A stretch of 64,000 bases of DNA from contig NZ_AP024862.1 in assembly GCF_024346755.1 (NCBI RefSeq), positions 930,001 to 994,000 on the forward strand, in the 5' to 3' direction. A program made the translations under genes and the position numbers. The stretch comes from Vibrio aerogenes. GTDB taxonomy: Bacteria; Pseudomonadota; Gammaproteobacteria; Enterobacterales; Vibrionaceae. Positions within the stretch are counted from its first letter, which is position 1; each line of letters begins with the position of its first letter. The notes beneath the pieces are model-generated. The model saw only the letters and a list, made by a program, of their open reading frames with translations, did not search any database and was not told the origin of the DNA. This document shows, in pieces, positions 1 to 8,792 of this stretch.

Positions 1-818
1 GTCATATGACCTATGGTTCCGGAGCGCAGTTCATGCAACAGAATTTCTGAAGCTTTATGCAGGTCAATCCGCCCACCGGCCCGCAATGCGCCTCGTTTTC
101 TTCCTATCGCTTCAAGCCACTCAATATCACTTTGCGGTGTTTCCTCAATCAGATAACGGCTGGTTAATAATTCAGGATAAGCGGCGGCAAGATACTCGAC
201 CGTATAAAATGCAACGTCTTCGTACTCCATCGCCGTATCTTTAATCGCACCGGTTGCTGCCAGACGAAAACCAGAGTGCGGGTTAGACACCTTTGGCCAC
301 AGAATTCCCGGCGTATCGGACAAGACGATGCCATTTTGCAGATTAATCCGCTGCTGGCGTCGTGTCACCGCCGGCTGGTTTCCGGTCTGTGCGATTGTCC
401 GGCCTGCCAGGGTATTAATAATTGTTGATTTACCGACATTGGGAATACCCATAATCATGGTGCGAATATTCTTGCCAACTTCTTCACGGTGAGGAGCCAG
501 CTTACGGCATAATTCCATGATTTTGTGGACTTCCTGCGGGTGTTGGGTTGTAATCGCTAATGCTTTCACCCCCCTTTCCTTTTCAAAATGATTAATCCAC
601 AACTCAGTGACTTCAGGATCAGCCAGATCGCGTTTGTTCAAAACCTTCACACAAGGTTTGTCTCCTCTCAGGTCTGCAATCATCGGATTCTCACTGCTGA
701 AAGGAATGCGGGCGTCCAGCACTTCAATAATGACATCAATTTGCGGAATCACTTCTTCTATTTCTTTCCGCGCTTTATGCATATGGCCTGGAAACCATTG
801 AATTGTATTGTTAACCAT
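1..818 (-). CDS. rbgA: Ribosome biogenesis GTPase RbgA/YlqF (3' end cut by window edge)
   Basis: The minus strand is open from an ATG at 818 to the left edge, so about 272 residues are visible and the C-terminus is missing. It begins MVNNTIQWFPGHMHKA, the usual YlqF/RbgA start. The G motifs are in circularly permuted order: NKRD (G4) comes first, then GIPNVGKST (G1, Walker A), then DTPG (G3). RbgA-type GTPases act in late assembly of the large ribosomal subunit in the cytoplasm. The gene points away from the pha operon and is a separate transcription unit. No strong Shine-Dalgarno is seen; AGGG lies about 11 bases before the ATG. Confidence 0.9.
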   Translation of the reverse strand, partial: MVNNTIQWFPGHMHKARKEIEEVIPQIDVIIEVLDARIPFSSENPMIADLRGDKPCVKVLNKRDLADPEVTELWINHFEKERGVKALAITTQHPQEVHKIMELCRKLAPHREEVGKNIRTMIMGIPNVGKSTIINTLAGRTIAQTGNQPAVTRRQQRINLQNGIVLSDTPGILWPKVSNPHSGFRLAATGAIKDTAMEYEDVAFYTVEYLAAAYPELLTSRYLIEETPQSDIEWLEAIGRKRGALRAGGRIDLHKASEILLHELRSGTIGHM

Positions 819-1123
819 TTGAATTATAACCCTGAATCGATCGTATTTTATCTCAGCTACCAGAAGTCATCAGACAGACTGATTACAAATACTATAGCGC
901 CATGAAAGGCAAACAGAAAAATCAGGAGCGGGAGTTTATCATTATCCCTGTATAACCTGAAGTGGCTTGATTTATCAGCCGGACAGAAAGAGAGATCTCA
1001 GAAAGAAAATGTTGTTCAGATGATCCGTTTATTTTCCGGATTGATATAAAAATTCAGTCTCCGGGACATAAAAAAGCCGCCAGTTAAGGCGGCATCATCT
1101 TGTCAACATAAATGAAAAAGTCA
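819..1123. other. Intergenic region between rbgA and phaC
   Basis: This stretch of about 300 bases should hold the rbgA promoter, with transcription leftward, and the terminator of the pha operon at 1076-1093. Short open frames here are not convincing genes. No clear -35/-10 pair was identified for rbgA. Confidence 0.6.
1071..1093 (-). terminator. Rho-independent terminator of the pha operon
   Basis: On the minus strand a perfect 6-bp G+C stem (GCCGCC/GGCGGC, loop of six) is followed by a run of six T. It lies about 30 bases after the phaC stop codon and is a canonical intrinsic terminator. Confidence 0.85.
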
Positions 1124-2914
1124 TTATGCTTCTGTTTTTTCTTCAGATTTAACCGGCAAAACCTGTTTTACATAGTCTCCCGGCGCATCCCCAATCACGG
1201 GATAGCCTTCGCCACCCACAGGGAATGGCTCTACCTGCTCGTCTTCACTAAAACCAATCAGCCATTCATTCCAGTGAGTCCACCATGAGCCATCATGACG
1301 TGTCGCATGTTCCAGCCAGTCCCCGGGTTCATCTTCCAGCTTATCACTGACCCAGTAGCCATATTTTTTCTTCGCCGGATGGTTAATAATACCGGCAATA
1401 TGACCAGATTCACCAAGAACAAAGACTTTTTCACCGCCCAGATTCATTGCACCGCGGTACGTCCCTTCCCATAATGCAATATGGTCTTCCCGGGCAGAAA
1501 TAAAGTAACTGGGCACTTTAATTTTGCTCAGATCAATCCAGACACCGCCAACCTTAACCCCTTTATCTTCGATCAGTTTATTTTCTAAATAAAGTTCACG
1601 AAGCAAGAAATTATGGCAGGCTGCAGACACATTGGTACTGTCGCTGTTCCAGTAAAGTAAGTCGAAATCGACCGGACTTGCCCCTTTCAGATAATTATCA
1701 ACATAATAATTCCAGTAGAGGCTGTTTTCCCTGAGCATACTGAATGTCACGCTGAGGGAGCGGCCATCCATATATCCTCTGGCTGAATTTTGCATCTCAA
1801 TCGCACTGATCACCGGATCATTGATGTAAACACCCACTTCACCCGGCATAGCAAAATCAAGTAACGTCGTGAAGAATGACGCTGATTTAATCCGCTTTTT
1901 CATGCGCTTCGCAGCAAAATAAGCCATGGTCGTTGCCAGTAAGGTGCCCCCGATACAATAGCCTACCGCATTAATTTGCTCTTGTTTCGTGATATCCCCA
2001 ACCGCAGTCACAGCCTTGGCAACACCGTCAAGGACATACTCTTCATAACCTGATTCAGCTTGTTCAGGCCCGGGATTTCTCCAGGACATCATAAACACAC
2101 TATGTCCCTGTTCCAGTAACCAACGGACCATGGAGTTCTTTTCCCGAAGGTCAAGAATATAGTATTTGTTGATAAACGGCGGAACAATTAACAGAGGTGT
2201 ACTATGCACCTGTTCAGTCATCGGCGTATATTGAATCAGCTCAAATAAGTCGTTTTTGAAAACAACTTTACCCGGCGTAGTTGCAACATTATGTCCGACA
2301 CGAAATGCATTGTTATTTGTCATGCGAACTTTCAAAATATCCGCACTAGACGCAACATCTTCCTTAAGCGCTTCCATCCCATCGATCAGGTTTTGACCGT
2401 TACTGTCCAACGTTAATTTCAGTAATTCAGGGTTTGTGGCGATAAAATTACTGGGTGAAAGTGCATTAATGGTCTGACGGGAGAAAAAGCGAATCCGCTC
2501 TTTCACTTTTTCATCGACACCGTCGATAGAATCAATTGTGTCGAGATATGTTTTACCGAATAACAAATAGGATTGCATGATAAAGTTATAGAGTGCTTCA
2601 TCCTTCCATGCATCATCCGAAAAACGCTTATCACCGTGCTCAGCTTCTACCAGCTGCTCTTTTTGTCCGGCTAAAACGACATTTTGCCAGATTTCTAGTT
2701 GTTTTTGCCACCATTCCATCTGCAGATTTAACAGTGCAGCTGGCTTGTTAGCAGCCCTCTCAAATAGTTTTGCAGTGTCTTCAAAGTTCACTTCCTGCAT
2801 CGCTTTATTTAAGGGCGAATTAAAGACTTCCCGCTGATTTTCCAGATCTTCCCACCATTTTTGGTTCGTTTCCTGAATCTTTACGAGATAGTCCGAAAAG
2901 AAGTGTTGAAACAT
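1124..2914 (-). CDS. phaC: Class I poly(3-hydroxyalkanoate) synthase PhaC
   Basis: This enzyme polymerises (R)-3-hydroxyacyl-CoA into PHA at the surface of storage granules. The 596-residue length fits class I synthases. The lipase-like box GYCIGG places the nucleophile near Cys320; Asp477 (SAREDHIALW) and His505 (GESGHIAGII) complete the triad expected from the Cupriavidus enzyme. The N-terminal 200 residues are the less conserved, Trp-rich PHA synthase N-domain. It is the last gene of the minus-strand run phaB-phaA-phasin-phaC. The start has a strong ribosome-binding site (AAGGAG) and lies just after a hairpin that may lower read-through from the phasin gene. Confidence 0.97.
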   Translation of the reverse strand: MFQHFFSDYLVKIQETNQKWWEDLENQREVFNSPLNKAMQEVNFEDTAKLFERAANKPAALLNLQMEWWQKQLEIWQNVVLAGQKEQLVEAEHGDKRFSDDAWKDEALYNFIMQSYLLFGKTYLDTIDSIDGVDEKVKERIRFFSRQTINALSPSNFIATNPELLKLTLDSNGQNLIDGMEALKEDVASSADILKVRMTNNNAFRVGHNVATTPGKVVFKNDLFELIQYTPMTEQVHSTPLLIVPPFINKYYILDLREKNSMVRWLLEQGHSVFMMSWRNPGPEQAESGYEEYVLDGVAKAVTAVGDITKQEQINAVGYCIGGTLLATTMAYFAAKRMKKRIKSASFFTTLLDFAMPGEVGVYINDPVISAIEMQNSARGYMDGRSLSVTFSMLRENSLYWNYYVDNYLKGASPVDFDLLYWNSDSTNVSAACHNFLLRELYLENKLIEDKGVKVGGVWIDLSKIKVPSYFISAREDHIALWEGTYRGAMNLGGEKVFVLGESGHIAGIINHPAKKKYGYWVSDKLEDEPGDWLEHATRHDGSWWTHWNEWLIGFSEDEQVEPFPVGGEGYPVIGDAPGDYVKQVLPVKSEEKTEA

Positions 2915-2931
2915 AAACCTACTCCTTAGTT

Positions 2932-2962
2932 AAAAAAAAGAGCCGCCTCCCCCCAAGGCGGC
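2932..2962 (-). terminator. Hairpin plus T-run between phasin and phaC (possible attenuator)
   Basis: On the minus strand GCCGCC and GGCGGC pair around a nine-base loop and are followed by TC and a run of eight T. It sits after the phasin stop and before the phaC ribosome-binding site. The form is that of an intrinsic terminator. Because phaC follows on the same strand, it probably terminates only part of the transcripts, giving more phasin than synthase mRNA. That role is inferred. Confidence 0.7.
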
Positions 2963-2976
2963 CAAAATACACGGAG

Positions 2977-3324
2977 TTATGCAGGAGTGACTGTTGAAAG
3001 GTTATCTGTTGTCAATTTTTCAACATCATCTTTAAACTCTTTTGCGATCGCTTGCAGACGGTTACTGTCATCGATCATTTGCTGAGACAACTTAGATAAT
3101 GTTGTTAACTGCTGTGTACTGTAAGCTGCCATTGTCGCAGCATCTTTCACGTCGCTTGCGGCTTTCATCTGGCTCAGGCCAATATCACTGTAAGCACGCA
3201 TTGAACCAAGTTGAAGCTCGGTTAATACTTCAACATTTTTTGTTAGAATTTTGTTAAATTTAAAAAATGGTTCTAAAGTTTTTTCTGTTTGATCTGTAAA
3301 TGATTTAAAAAAGTCCGTATACAT
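2977..3324 (-). CDS. phaP: Phasin (PHA granule-associated protein)
   Basis: This is a small 115-residue helical protein starting MYTDFFKSFTDQTEKTLEPF, typical of Vibrio/TIGR01841-type phasins that coat PHA granules. I chose the ATG at 3324 because AGGAG lies eight bases upstream; the frame stays open further upstream (to 3417) but that part overlaps phaA and looks non-coding. The sequence is rich in Ala, Gln, Ser and Thr, with amphipathic helices and no Cys. It lies between phaA and phaC and is likely co-transcribed with phaB-phaA. Confidence 0.88.
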   Translation of the reverse strand: MYTDFFKSFTDQTEKTLEPFFKFNKILTKNVEVLTELQLGSMRAYSDIGLSQMKAASDVKDAATMAAYSTQQLTTLSKLSQQMIDDSNRLQAIAKEFKDDVEKLTTDNLSTVTPA

Positions 3325-3365
3325 AAATGTATCTCCTAAAAATTGTAAACTTTTATTCCTTTCAA

Positions 3366-4574
3366 CTAGCCAACGGCCTTCACTATGACTGCGGCTCCCA
3401 TTCCACCGCCGATACATAGTGATGCCACTCCATACTGATCACCTCTCTTTCTCAATTCATGAACCAGAGAGACCAATATTCTGTTACCTGATGCCCCAAG
3501 AGGATGGCCCAGTGCAATCGCACCGCCATTCAGATTTGCTTTGCTCAGAATCTCTTCTTCAGAAACAGAGAATTCTTTTGACAAACCTTTCACAACCCCC
3601 AAAGCCTGGGCCGCAAAAGCTTCATTTAATTCAAGCACATCCATGTCTTTTAATGACATATCAGCTTGTTTGAGCGCTTTTGTGACAGCTGGAACCGGTC
3701 CCAGTCCCATGACTTTTGGATCCACCCCGCCTTGTGCACAACTGACAATTTCAGCAATTGGCACCAGATTAAATTTCTTCACTGCACTTTCAGAAGCAAG
3801 AATCACTGCACTTGCCCCATCATTAATACCTGATGCATTTCCGGCAGTTACCGTACCTTCTTTATCAAAAGCAGGTCTTAGTTTTGCCAAAGCTTCCATC
3901 GACGTATTTGCTTTAGGGTACTCGTCCGTATCAAACTGGCGGGTTTCCCGTTTCACTTTGATCTCAACCGGAACAATTTCATCAACAAATCTTCCGCTTT
4001 CTATCGCAGCAACTGCTTTTTTCTGGCTGGACAGTGCGAATTCATCTTGTTCCTGACGGGAAATTGAATATTCTTTCGCAATATTTTCAGCGGTGACCCC
4101 CATATGGTAGTGATTGAATATGTCTGTAAGACCATCGTTAATCAGCAAGTCAACACAATTCATATTCCCCATTTTGTGTCCGTCACGGACCCCAGCCGGA
4201 ATGGCATAAGGGATTTGAGACATCACCTCAGCACCAGCGGCAACCACAACCTGAGCATCACCAACTTTGATATGATTCACACCATCCATCACGGATCGCA
4301 TGCCGCTGCCACAGACCATGTTGATAGCATAAGCCGGGACTGTATGTGGAATCCCTGCATACAATGAGGCCTGACGGGCAACGCCCATCCCCTGGCCTGC
4401 ACTCACAACATTGCCAAGAATGACTTCATCAACAGTTTCGGGATCTAATTTGGCCGCTTCAAGTGCCCCTTTGATCACAGTTGATGCGAGCTCTCCGACA
4501 CCAACACCTTTCAGACTGCCGCCAAAAGAACCCAGTGCGGAGCGTTTTGCCGCAACGATATATACTTTTTCCAT
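3366..4574 (-). CDS. phaA: Acetyl-CoA C-acetyltransferase (beta-ketothiolase) PhaA
   Basis: The enzyme condenses two acetyl-CoA into acetoacetyl-CoA, the first step of PHB synthesis. The 402-residue protein has the thiolase signatures: the acylated Cys in NMVCGSGMRS near residue 90, GHPLGASG with the active-site His near 355, and CIGGGMGAA with the second catalytic Cys near the C-terminus. It lies 20 bases after phaB and 41 bases before the phasin start, consistent with one operon. Confidence 0.96.
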   Translation of the reverse strand: MEKVYIVAAKRSALGSFGGSLKGVGVGELASTVIKGALEAAKLDPETVDEVILGNVVSAGQGMGVARQASLYAGIPHTVPAYAINMVCGSGMRSVMDGVNHIKVGDAQVVVAAGAEVMSQIPYAIPAGVRDGHKMGNMNCVDLLINDGLTDIFNHYHMGVTAENIAKEYSISRQEQDEFALSSQKKAVAAIESGRFVDEIVPVEIKVKRETRQFDTDEYPKANTSMEALAKLRPAFDKEGTVTAGNASGINDGASAVILASESAVKKFNLVPIAEIVSCAQGGVDPKVMGLGPVPAVTKALKQADMSLKDMDVLELNEAFAAQALGVVKGLSKEFSVSEEEILSKANLNGGAIALGHPLGASGNRILVSLVHELRKRGDQYGVASLCIGGGMGAAVIVKAVG

Positions 4575-4594
4575 CAGAAAATGCCTCTCTCCAT

Positions 4595-5335
4595 TTAGCT
4601 CATGTACAAGCCGCCGTTAACGGACAGAGTCGCACCTGTAATGTACGCCGCATCTTCACTCGCCAGGAAGCTGATTGCTTTCGCAATTTCTTCTGGTTTG
4701 GCAAGACGTTTCATCGGAACCTGAGCAACAATGGATTCAAGGACCTCTGGTTTCATCTTTTCAACCATTGGTGTGCCTGTATATCCTGGAGCAATAACAT
4801 TGACCGTCACACCATCTCTTGCGCCTTCGGCTGCAAGCGCTTTTGAAAAACCAATCATGCCTGCTTTAGCCGCTGAATAGTTCGCCTGACCAAACTGTCC
4901 TTTTAAGCCATTGACTGAAGAAATATTAATGACCCGGCCAAATTTACGCTCACACATCGCCGCAAATAATGGACGAGTCACGTTGTAGACACTATTCAAA
5001 TTTGTATTGATGACATCCAGCCAGTTCTCTGCCGGCATTTTTTTAAACAAACCATCACGGGTAATTCCAGCATTATTCACAACGACATCAATATGGCCTT
5101 CTTCTTCAAGCAGTGCGCCCAGTTTTTCAAAGCATTCCGTGGTGTTTGTTACATCTATTTCAAATAAACGAACTTGTTTATCTGTGAATTCATTTTCATT
5201 GAATATTTTTAAAGCGATCTCATAGCACCCCGTGTAATAAGCCGCAATAACGCGAAAACCGTCTTTTACAAGCTGACTGGTAATTGCTGAGCCAATACCA
5301 CCTTCTGATCCGGTAATTAAAGCGATTTTGTCCAT
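4595..5335 (-). CDS. phaB: Acetoacetyl-CoA reductase PhaB
   Basis: This NADPH-dependent short-chain dehydrogenase makes (R)-3-hydroxybutyryl-CoA for PhaC. The 246 residues carry the cofactor motif GSEGGIG near residue 9, NNAG near 90, the catalytic Ser in INISSVNG and the YSAAK active-site Tyr/Lys near 153-157. It is the first gene of the pha operon. GGAG lies seven bases before the ATG, and a promoter candidate is at 5362-5390. Confidence 0.96.
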   Translation of the reverse strand: MDKIALITGSEGGIGSAITSQLVKDGFRVIAAYYTGCYEIALKIFNENEFTDKQVRLFEIDVTNTTECFEKLGALLEEEGHIDVVVNNAGITRDGLFKKMPAENWLDVINTNLNSVYNVTRPLFAAMCERKFGRVINISSVNGLKGQFGQANYSAAKAGMIGFSKALAAEGARDGVTVNVIAPGYTGTPMVEKMKPEVLESIVAQVPMKRLAKPEEIAKAISFLASEDAAYITGATLSVNGGLYMS

Positions 5336-5361
5336 TCAAGACTCCATTTCATTTTACAAAT

Positions 5362-5390
5362 TCAATAGTTTTTATAATGAAAGGTGTCAA
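5362..5390 (-). promoter_or_regulatory. Candidate sigma-70 promoter for phaB operon
   Basis: On the minus strand a perfect -35 box TTGACA (5385-5390) is separated by 17 bases from TATTGA (5362-5367), about 25 bases before the phaB start. The -35 is consensus and the -10 is weak, so an activator may contribute. Confidence 0.5.
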
Positions 5391-5703
5391 ATACATTTGA
5401 TCACCAACCGACAAAATAATTAGTTTTTTTAAAAGCGCTTGAAATAAAAAGATTATTGCCGTCAACATTTAAGCTAATTCAAGATCGGGACTTTTCAAAT
5501 TAATCACGGACATTATTTTTCAAACATGATCAAAATCTCAAAATCAGACAATATAAATAGATGAAATTAACAACTAAAATTTAACCCATTGTTTTATATA
5601 TGGTTTTTTCATATCAACAAAAAGGGCAAATATCGACAAACACTATAAAATCAATGAGTTAAAAAGGAACCGGTTTCACATTCATAAAAAAATCACAAAA
5701 AAA
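5391..5703. other. AT-rich upstream region of the pha operon
   Basis: This region is very AT-rich with many A and T runs and no plausible gene. It lies between the phaB promoter and the terminator of the next minus-strand gene. Such composition is typical of H-NS-bound or curved promoter DNA, but no specific operator was recognised. Confidence 0.4.
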
Positions 5704-5742
5704 AGAATCATCTAATGATAATTTTAATCATTAAATGATTCT
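5704..5742 (-). terminator. Terminator of the SH3-like gene
   Basis: A long imperfect inverted repeat has two 16-base arms (15 of 16 pairs) and a seven-base loop. On the minus strand it is followed by a run of eight T, GTGA and another T-run. It lies about 40 bases after the stop of the gene at 5779-6435. Confidence 0.75.
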
Positions 5743-5778
5743 GTCTGTTATATATTTCTTATTGTGGAAAAATGTTGA

Positions 5779-6435
5779 TTATTGGTAAAAAATTTCTCCA
5801 CTATTGACATCTAGATATATTTTATCTGCCACTTTCAATCCACCACAATAAATAAAATACACATTTCTGTTCTTATATTTTACTGAACGAACCCACCCTT
5901 TTAATTCATCAAAATCTTCAGGGGAACATATCTTTTCATCAATTAATTTGCCTGTGACTTGCAGAAATTTTTCTTTATACAATTTCAGATCATCAGATTT
6001 ATTAATATAGGCTGTTAATATTTCTTCTTTTTCTTCTTTTGTTATCACAGGCTTGGTTTCACTCAATCCCTGCATCGAGACCCACTCAGCGACTTCCGGC
6101 CCGCCTTCTTTATAGACAAAATACCTTGAAATCCGGCCCCATCCGTCTTTTTGTTCCAGCACAATAATCTGATTACCTTTATATAAATACCGGACCGGAT
6201 AAGCTGACTCACTGCGTTCATTACGCACGGGTAATTTGTGCTCATTCACAAAAAATTTAGTATTTACAGGCTTTTCCGGTTCCGGCTCAGCATTCATTTC
6301 TTCTGTTGGTGCAGGTTCCTCTATCGACATTGCATCAGCTGGTTTCTCCGGTGTCTTCATGAAAAACAGATAATAACCAGCCGCCGCACCACCTATCCCC
6401 AAAAGTAAAATCAAAATCATTAGTGCTTTTTTCAT
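5779..6435 (-). CDS. Membrane-anchored SH3-like domain protein, function unknown
   Basis: I do not recognise a named family. The 218-residue protein starts with one strongly hydrophobic segment (about residues 4-26) that could be a signal anchor, then an acidic/Pro linker (residues 30-57). The region at about 60-125 (KFFVNEHKLPVRNE ... GWGRIS) resembles a bacterial SH3 domain as found in envelope proteins. The C-terminal part has two Cys (CSPEDF and YCGG) that could pair. The topology suggests a periplasmic protein. It is monocistronic with its own terminator, and codon use is AT-rich compared with glgC next door. Confidence 0.75.
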   Translation of the reverse strand: MKKALMILILLLGIGGAAAGYYLFFMKTPEKPADAMSIEEPAPTEEMNAEPEPEKPVNTKFFVNEHKLPVRNERSESAYPVRYLYKGNQIIVLEQKDGWGRISRYFVYKEGGPEVAEWVSMQGLSETKPVITKEEKEEILTAYINKSDDLKLYKEKFLQVTGKLIDEKICSPEDFDELKGWVRSVKYKNRNVYFIYCGGLKVADKIYLDVNSGEIFYQ

Positions 6436-6837
6436 ATTATTCTCAATTCCTGAATACTTTTAACTTTTATCGGCAGCCAGACAGATGACTTAACCACAGC
6501 AACTTAAACCAGTGGCTTCAGCATACAGTCATCAAGGAGTCACGGCATATTTTGTTAGTATACCGGAGTCTCCGGAAGATGCATGTTCAACGCAGAATGA
6601 CTCTGTTTCCCCTCTTTTTCTGTAAAGAAGGCATGCTTTGCTCACAAAATAACCTCCTCTGAACATGTATCCTGAAGTCACCCGGGTTGAGTGATAAATA
6701 TCTAAACTCATTACAATTTCTGTTCTGGCGAAACCCGGAATATGCACTCTATACTGAAATATACACAAGTGACCTCAGGATACAGCATGAAGTCAGCTTA
6801 GATAACAAGCACACATATACTTCAGGGAGATAAACAG
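6436..6837. other. Intergenic region between the SH3-like gene and glgC
   Basis: About 400 bases separate two divergent genes, so both promoters should lie here. One short minus-strand frame (6532-6768) looks like chance: its N-terminus is not protein-like and it has no ribosome-binding site. No clear operator was seen. Confidence 0.45.
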
Positions 6838-8052
6838 ATGCAAAAGACATTAACCGTCATTCTTGCCGGCGGTGTTGGTTCCAGGCTTTCCCCCCTCACT
6901 GATGATCGTGCTAAACCAGCGGTTCCATTTGGTGGTAAATACCGGATCATCGACTTTACACTGACCAATTGTTTACACTCAGGGTTAAGACAAATTCTTG
7001 TTCTGACACAGTACAAATCTCACTCTTTGCAAAAACATTTACGGGATGGCTGGTCAGTGTTTAACCCTGAACTGGGAGACTATATCACCGCAGTTCCGCC
7101 TCAAATGCGTAAAGGCGGCAAGTGGTATGAAGGGACTGCGGATGCGATTTTTCATAACATGTGGCTTTTAACGAGGAGTGACGCAGAGTATGTGGTTGTG
7201 CTTTCCGGAGATCATATCTACCGGATGGATTACGCCCCCATGCTTGAGCAGCATATTGCTAAAGAAGCCGCACTAACCATCGCCTGTATGAGCGTCCCAC
7301 GGGAAGAAGCCATGCCATTTGGCGTCATTAAAACAGAAGCGAACGGGCAAATTTCAGAATTTATAGAAAAACCGGCAGATCCGCCTTCGATGCCTTCAGA
7401 TCCAACCCGCAGCCTGGTGTCTATGGGGATTTATATTTTTAACATGGAAACACTGAAAAGTGCTTTAACAGAAGATTCCCAGAAAAATAGTTCCAGCCAT
7501 GATTTCGGAAATGACATTATTCCGGAGTTAATCCAGAGCAACCGGGTTTATGCCTATCACTTCTGTGGTGACAAAGGACGGGTTGCCAAAGATTTATACT
7601 GGCGGGATGTTGGCACCATTGACTCTTACTATGACGCCAACATGGATTTACTCGAACCAATGCCCCCGATGAATCTTTACCAAAAAGACTGGGCTATCCG
7701 GACTTATGAACCACAGTTTCCACCAGCCCGTACTGTTTCTTCGGCAACCGGGAATGAAGGGATCTTTATTAATTCTATTATCGCAAACGGAGTGATTAAT
7801 TCCGGCGGCTCAGTCCAACACTCGATCATTTCATCAGACGTAAAAATTCACGATGGTGCAACCATTGTTGACAGTATTATTTTTGATGATGTCGATGTCG
7901 GCGAAGGATGCCAGTTGCGCAAGTGTATTATCGACAAACATGTGACTATTCCGCCATATACCAAGATTGGCGTCAATCTGGCCGAAGACAGTAAAACCTT
8001 CAGAATTTCAGAAAAAGGCATTGTTGTTGTGCCTGAAGGCTATCAGTTTTAA
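6838..8052 (+). CDS. glgC: Glucose-1-phosphate adenylyltransferase (ADP-glucose pyrophosphorylase)
   Basis: The enzyme makes ADP-glucose for glycogen synthesis. Its 404 residues start with the nucleotidyltransferase signature LAGGVGSRLSPLT, followed by DDRAKPAVPFGGKYRIIDF, which contains the family's activator-binding Lys. GDHIYRMDY (Asp binding metal) and FIEKP are present. The C-terminal part (about 290-400) is a left-handed beta-helix of hexapeptide-like repeats. GGGAG lies upstream of the ATG. No glgA or glgB lies nearby. Vibrios commonly carry two glgC genes; this would be one of them. Confidence 0.95.
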   Translation: MQKTLTVILAGGVGSRLSPLTDDRAKPAVPFGGKYRIIDFTLTNCLHSGLRQILVLTQYKSHSLQKHLRDGWSVFNPELGDYITAVPPQMRKGGKWYEGTADAIFHNMWLLTRSDAEYVVVLSGDHIYRMDYAPMLEQHIAKEAALTIACMSVPREEAMPFGVIKTEANGQISEFIEKPADPPSMPSDPTRSLVSMGIYIFNMETLKSALTEDSQKNSSSHDFGNDIIPELIQSNRVYAYHFCGDKGRVAKDLYWRDVGTIDSYYDANMDLLEPMPPMNLYQKDWAIRTYEPQFPPARTVSSATGNEGIFINSIIANGVINSGGSVQHSIISSDVKIHDGATIVDSIIFDDVDVGEGCQLRKCIIDKHVTIPPYTKIGVNLAEDSKTFRISEKGIVVVPEGYQF

Positions 8053-8075
8053 GCATGAAACGCTGAAAAACTGTA

Positions 8076-8118
8076 TTTTTTACCCAAACCTCTGCCAGAG
8101 ACGGGTTTGGGTAAAAAA
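8076..8118. terminator. Long perfect hairpin after glgC
   Basis: A perfect 15-bp stem has six T on its 5' side and six A on its 3' side, with a 13-base loop. It starts 24 bases after the glgC stop. The T-run lies inside the stem rather than after it, so it is not a textbook terminator on either strand; it may protect the 3' end of the mRNA. Confidence 0.45.
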
Positions 8119-8232
8119 GTGATCAGAATGTCAAAAACCTCAGCATATTCCCGGAAAACTCATCTGATACAAACGCCAGTCTGATAACGAGCAGACCCGA
8201 TTCGCACTTCTCATGAAAAATTATTGATTCAT

Positions 8233-8276
8233 TTATCTAAATCCTATTATATATATTTTTATATATATCCAGATAA
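8233..8276. repeat. AT-rich palindrome upstream of mgsA
   Basis: TTATCT (8233-8238) and AGATAA (8271-8276) flank an inner pair of ATATATAT arms separated by four T. It lies about 55 bases before the mgsA start and could act as a cruciform, terminator or operator. No function is assigned. Confidence 0.3.
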
Positions 8277-8329
8277 TTTAAGATGTTGGTTAGCTGGATA
8301 AAGCAGTTCACTCACATGAGATTTCATTC

Positions 8330-8785
8330 ATGCAAACAATTCAAAGAACCCTTGAAGCAAACAAAAATATCGCACTTGTTGCTCATGACCATTGCAAAGC
8401 AAGTCTTCTGTCATGGGTAAAAGAAAACCGGGAACAATTATCCAACCATAAATTATATGCAACCGGAACTACCGGGCATTTACTCGCCAAAGAAACCGGA
8501 CTTGAAATTGAACCAATGATTAGCGGTCCGATGGGCGGTGACCAGCAAATTGGTGCGATGATCTCTGAATGCGAAATTGATGTGTTAGTCTTCTTCTGGG
8601 ATCCGCTCAATGCTGTTCCGCATGATCCGGATGTCAAAGCTCTGCTCAGAATTGCAACCGTGTGGAATATTCCTGTGGCAATTAACCGCGCCAGCGCCAA
8701 CTTTATTTTCTCATCCGGGCAAATATCTCAAAAGTCAGACATAGATATTCCTGACTATGATGCTTACCTCCGGGAAAGAATCTGA
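8330..8785 (+). CDS. mgsA: Methylglyoxal synthase
   Basis: The enzyme converts dihydroxyacetone phosphate to methylglyoxal and phosphate, a bypass used when sugar phosphates accumulate. The 151-residue length fits the family. Motifs seen include ALVAHDHCK at the N-terminus, [13 protein letters not shown] with the catalytic Asp, [20 protein letters not shown] and AINRASANF. It is convergent with helD, whose stop is only 7 bases away. The ribosome-binding site is weak (GAGA). Confidence 0.96.
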   Translation: MQTIQRTLEANKNIALVAHDHCKASLLSWVKENREQLSNHKLYATGTTGHLLAKETGLEIEPMISGPMGGDQQIGAMISECEIDVLVFFWDPLNAVPHDPDVKALLRIATVWNIPVAINRASANFIFSSGQISQKSDIDIPDYDAYLRERI

Positions 8786-8792
8786 TCCCTGA

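Noticed and set aside
588..905. Plus-strand open frame opposite rbgA
   Set aside because: It is the reverse strand of the RbgA 5' part and promoter; the minus-strand product has all GTPase motifs.
6532..6768. 78-codon minus-strand frame upstream of glgC
   Set aside because: No ribosome-binding site and no protein-like pattern; it lies in a promoter region.
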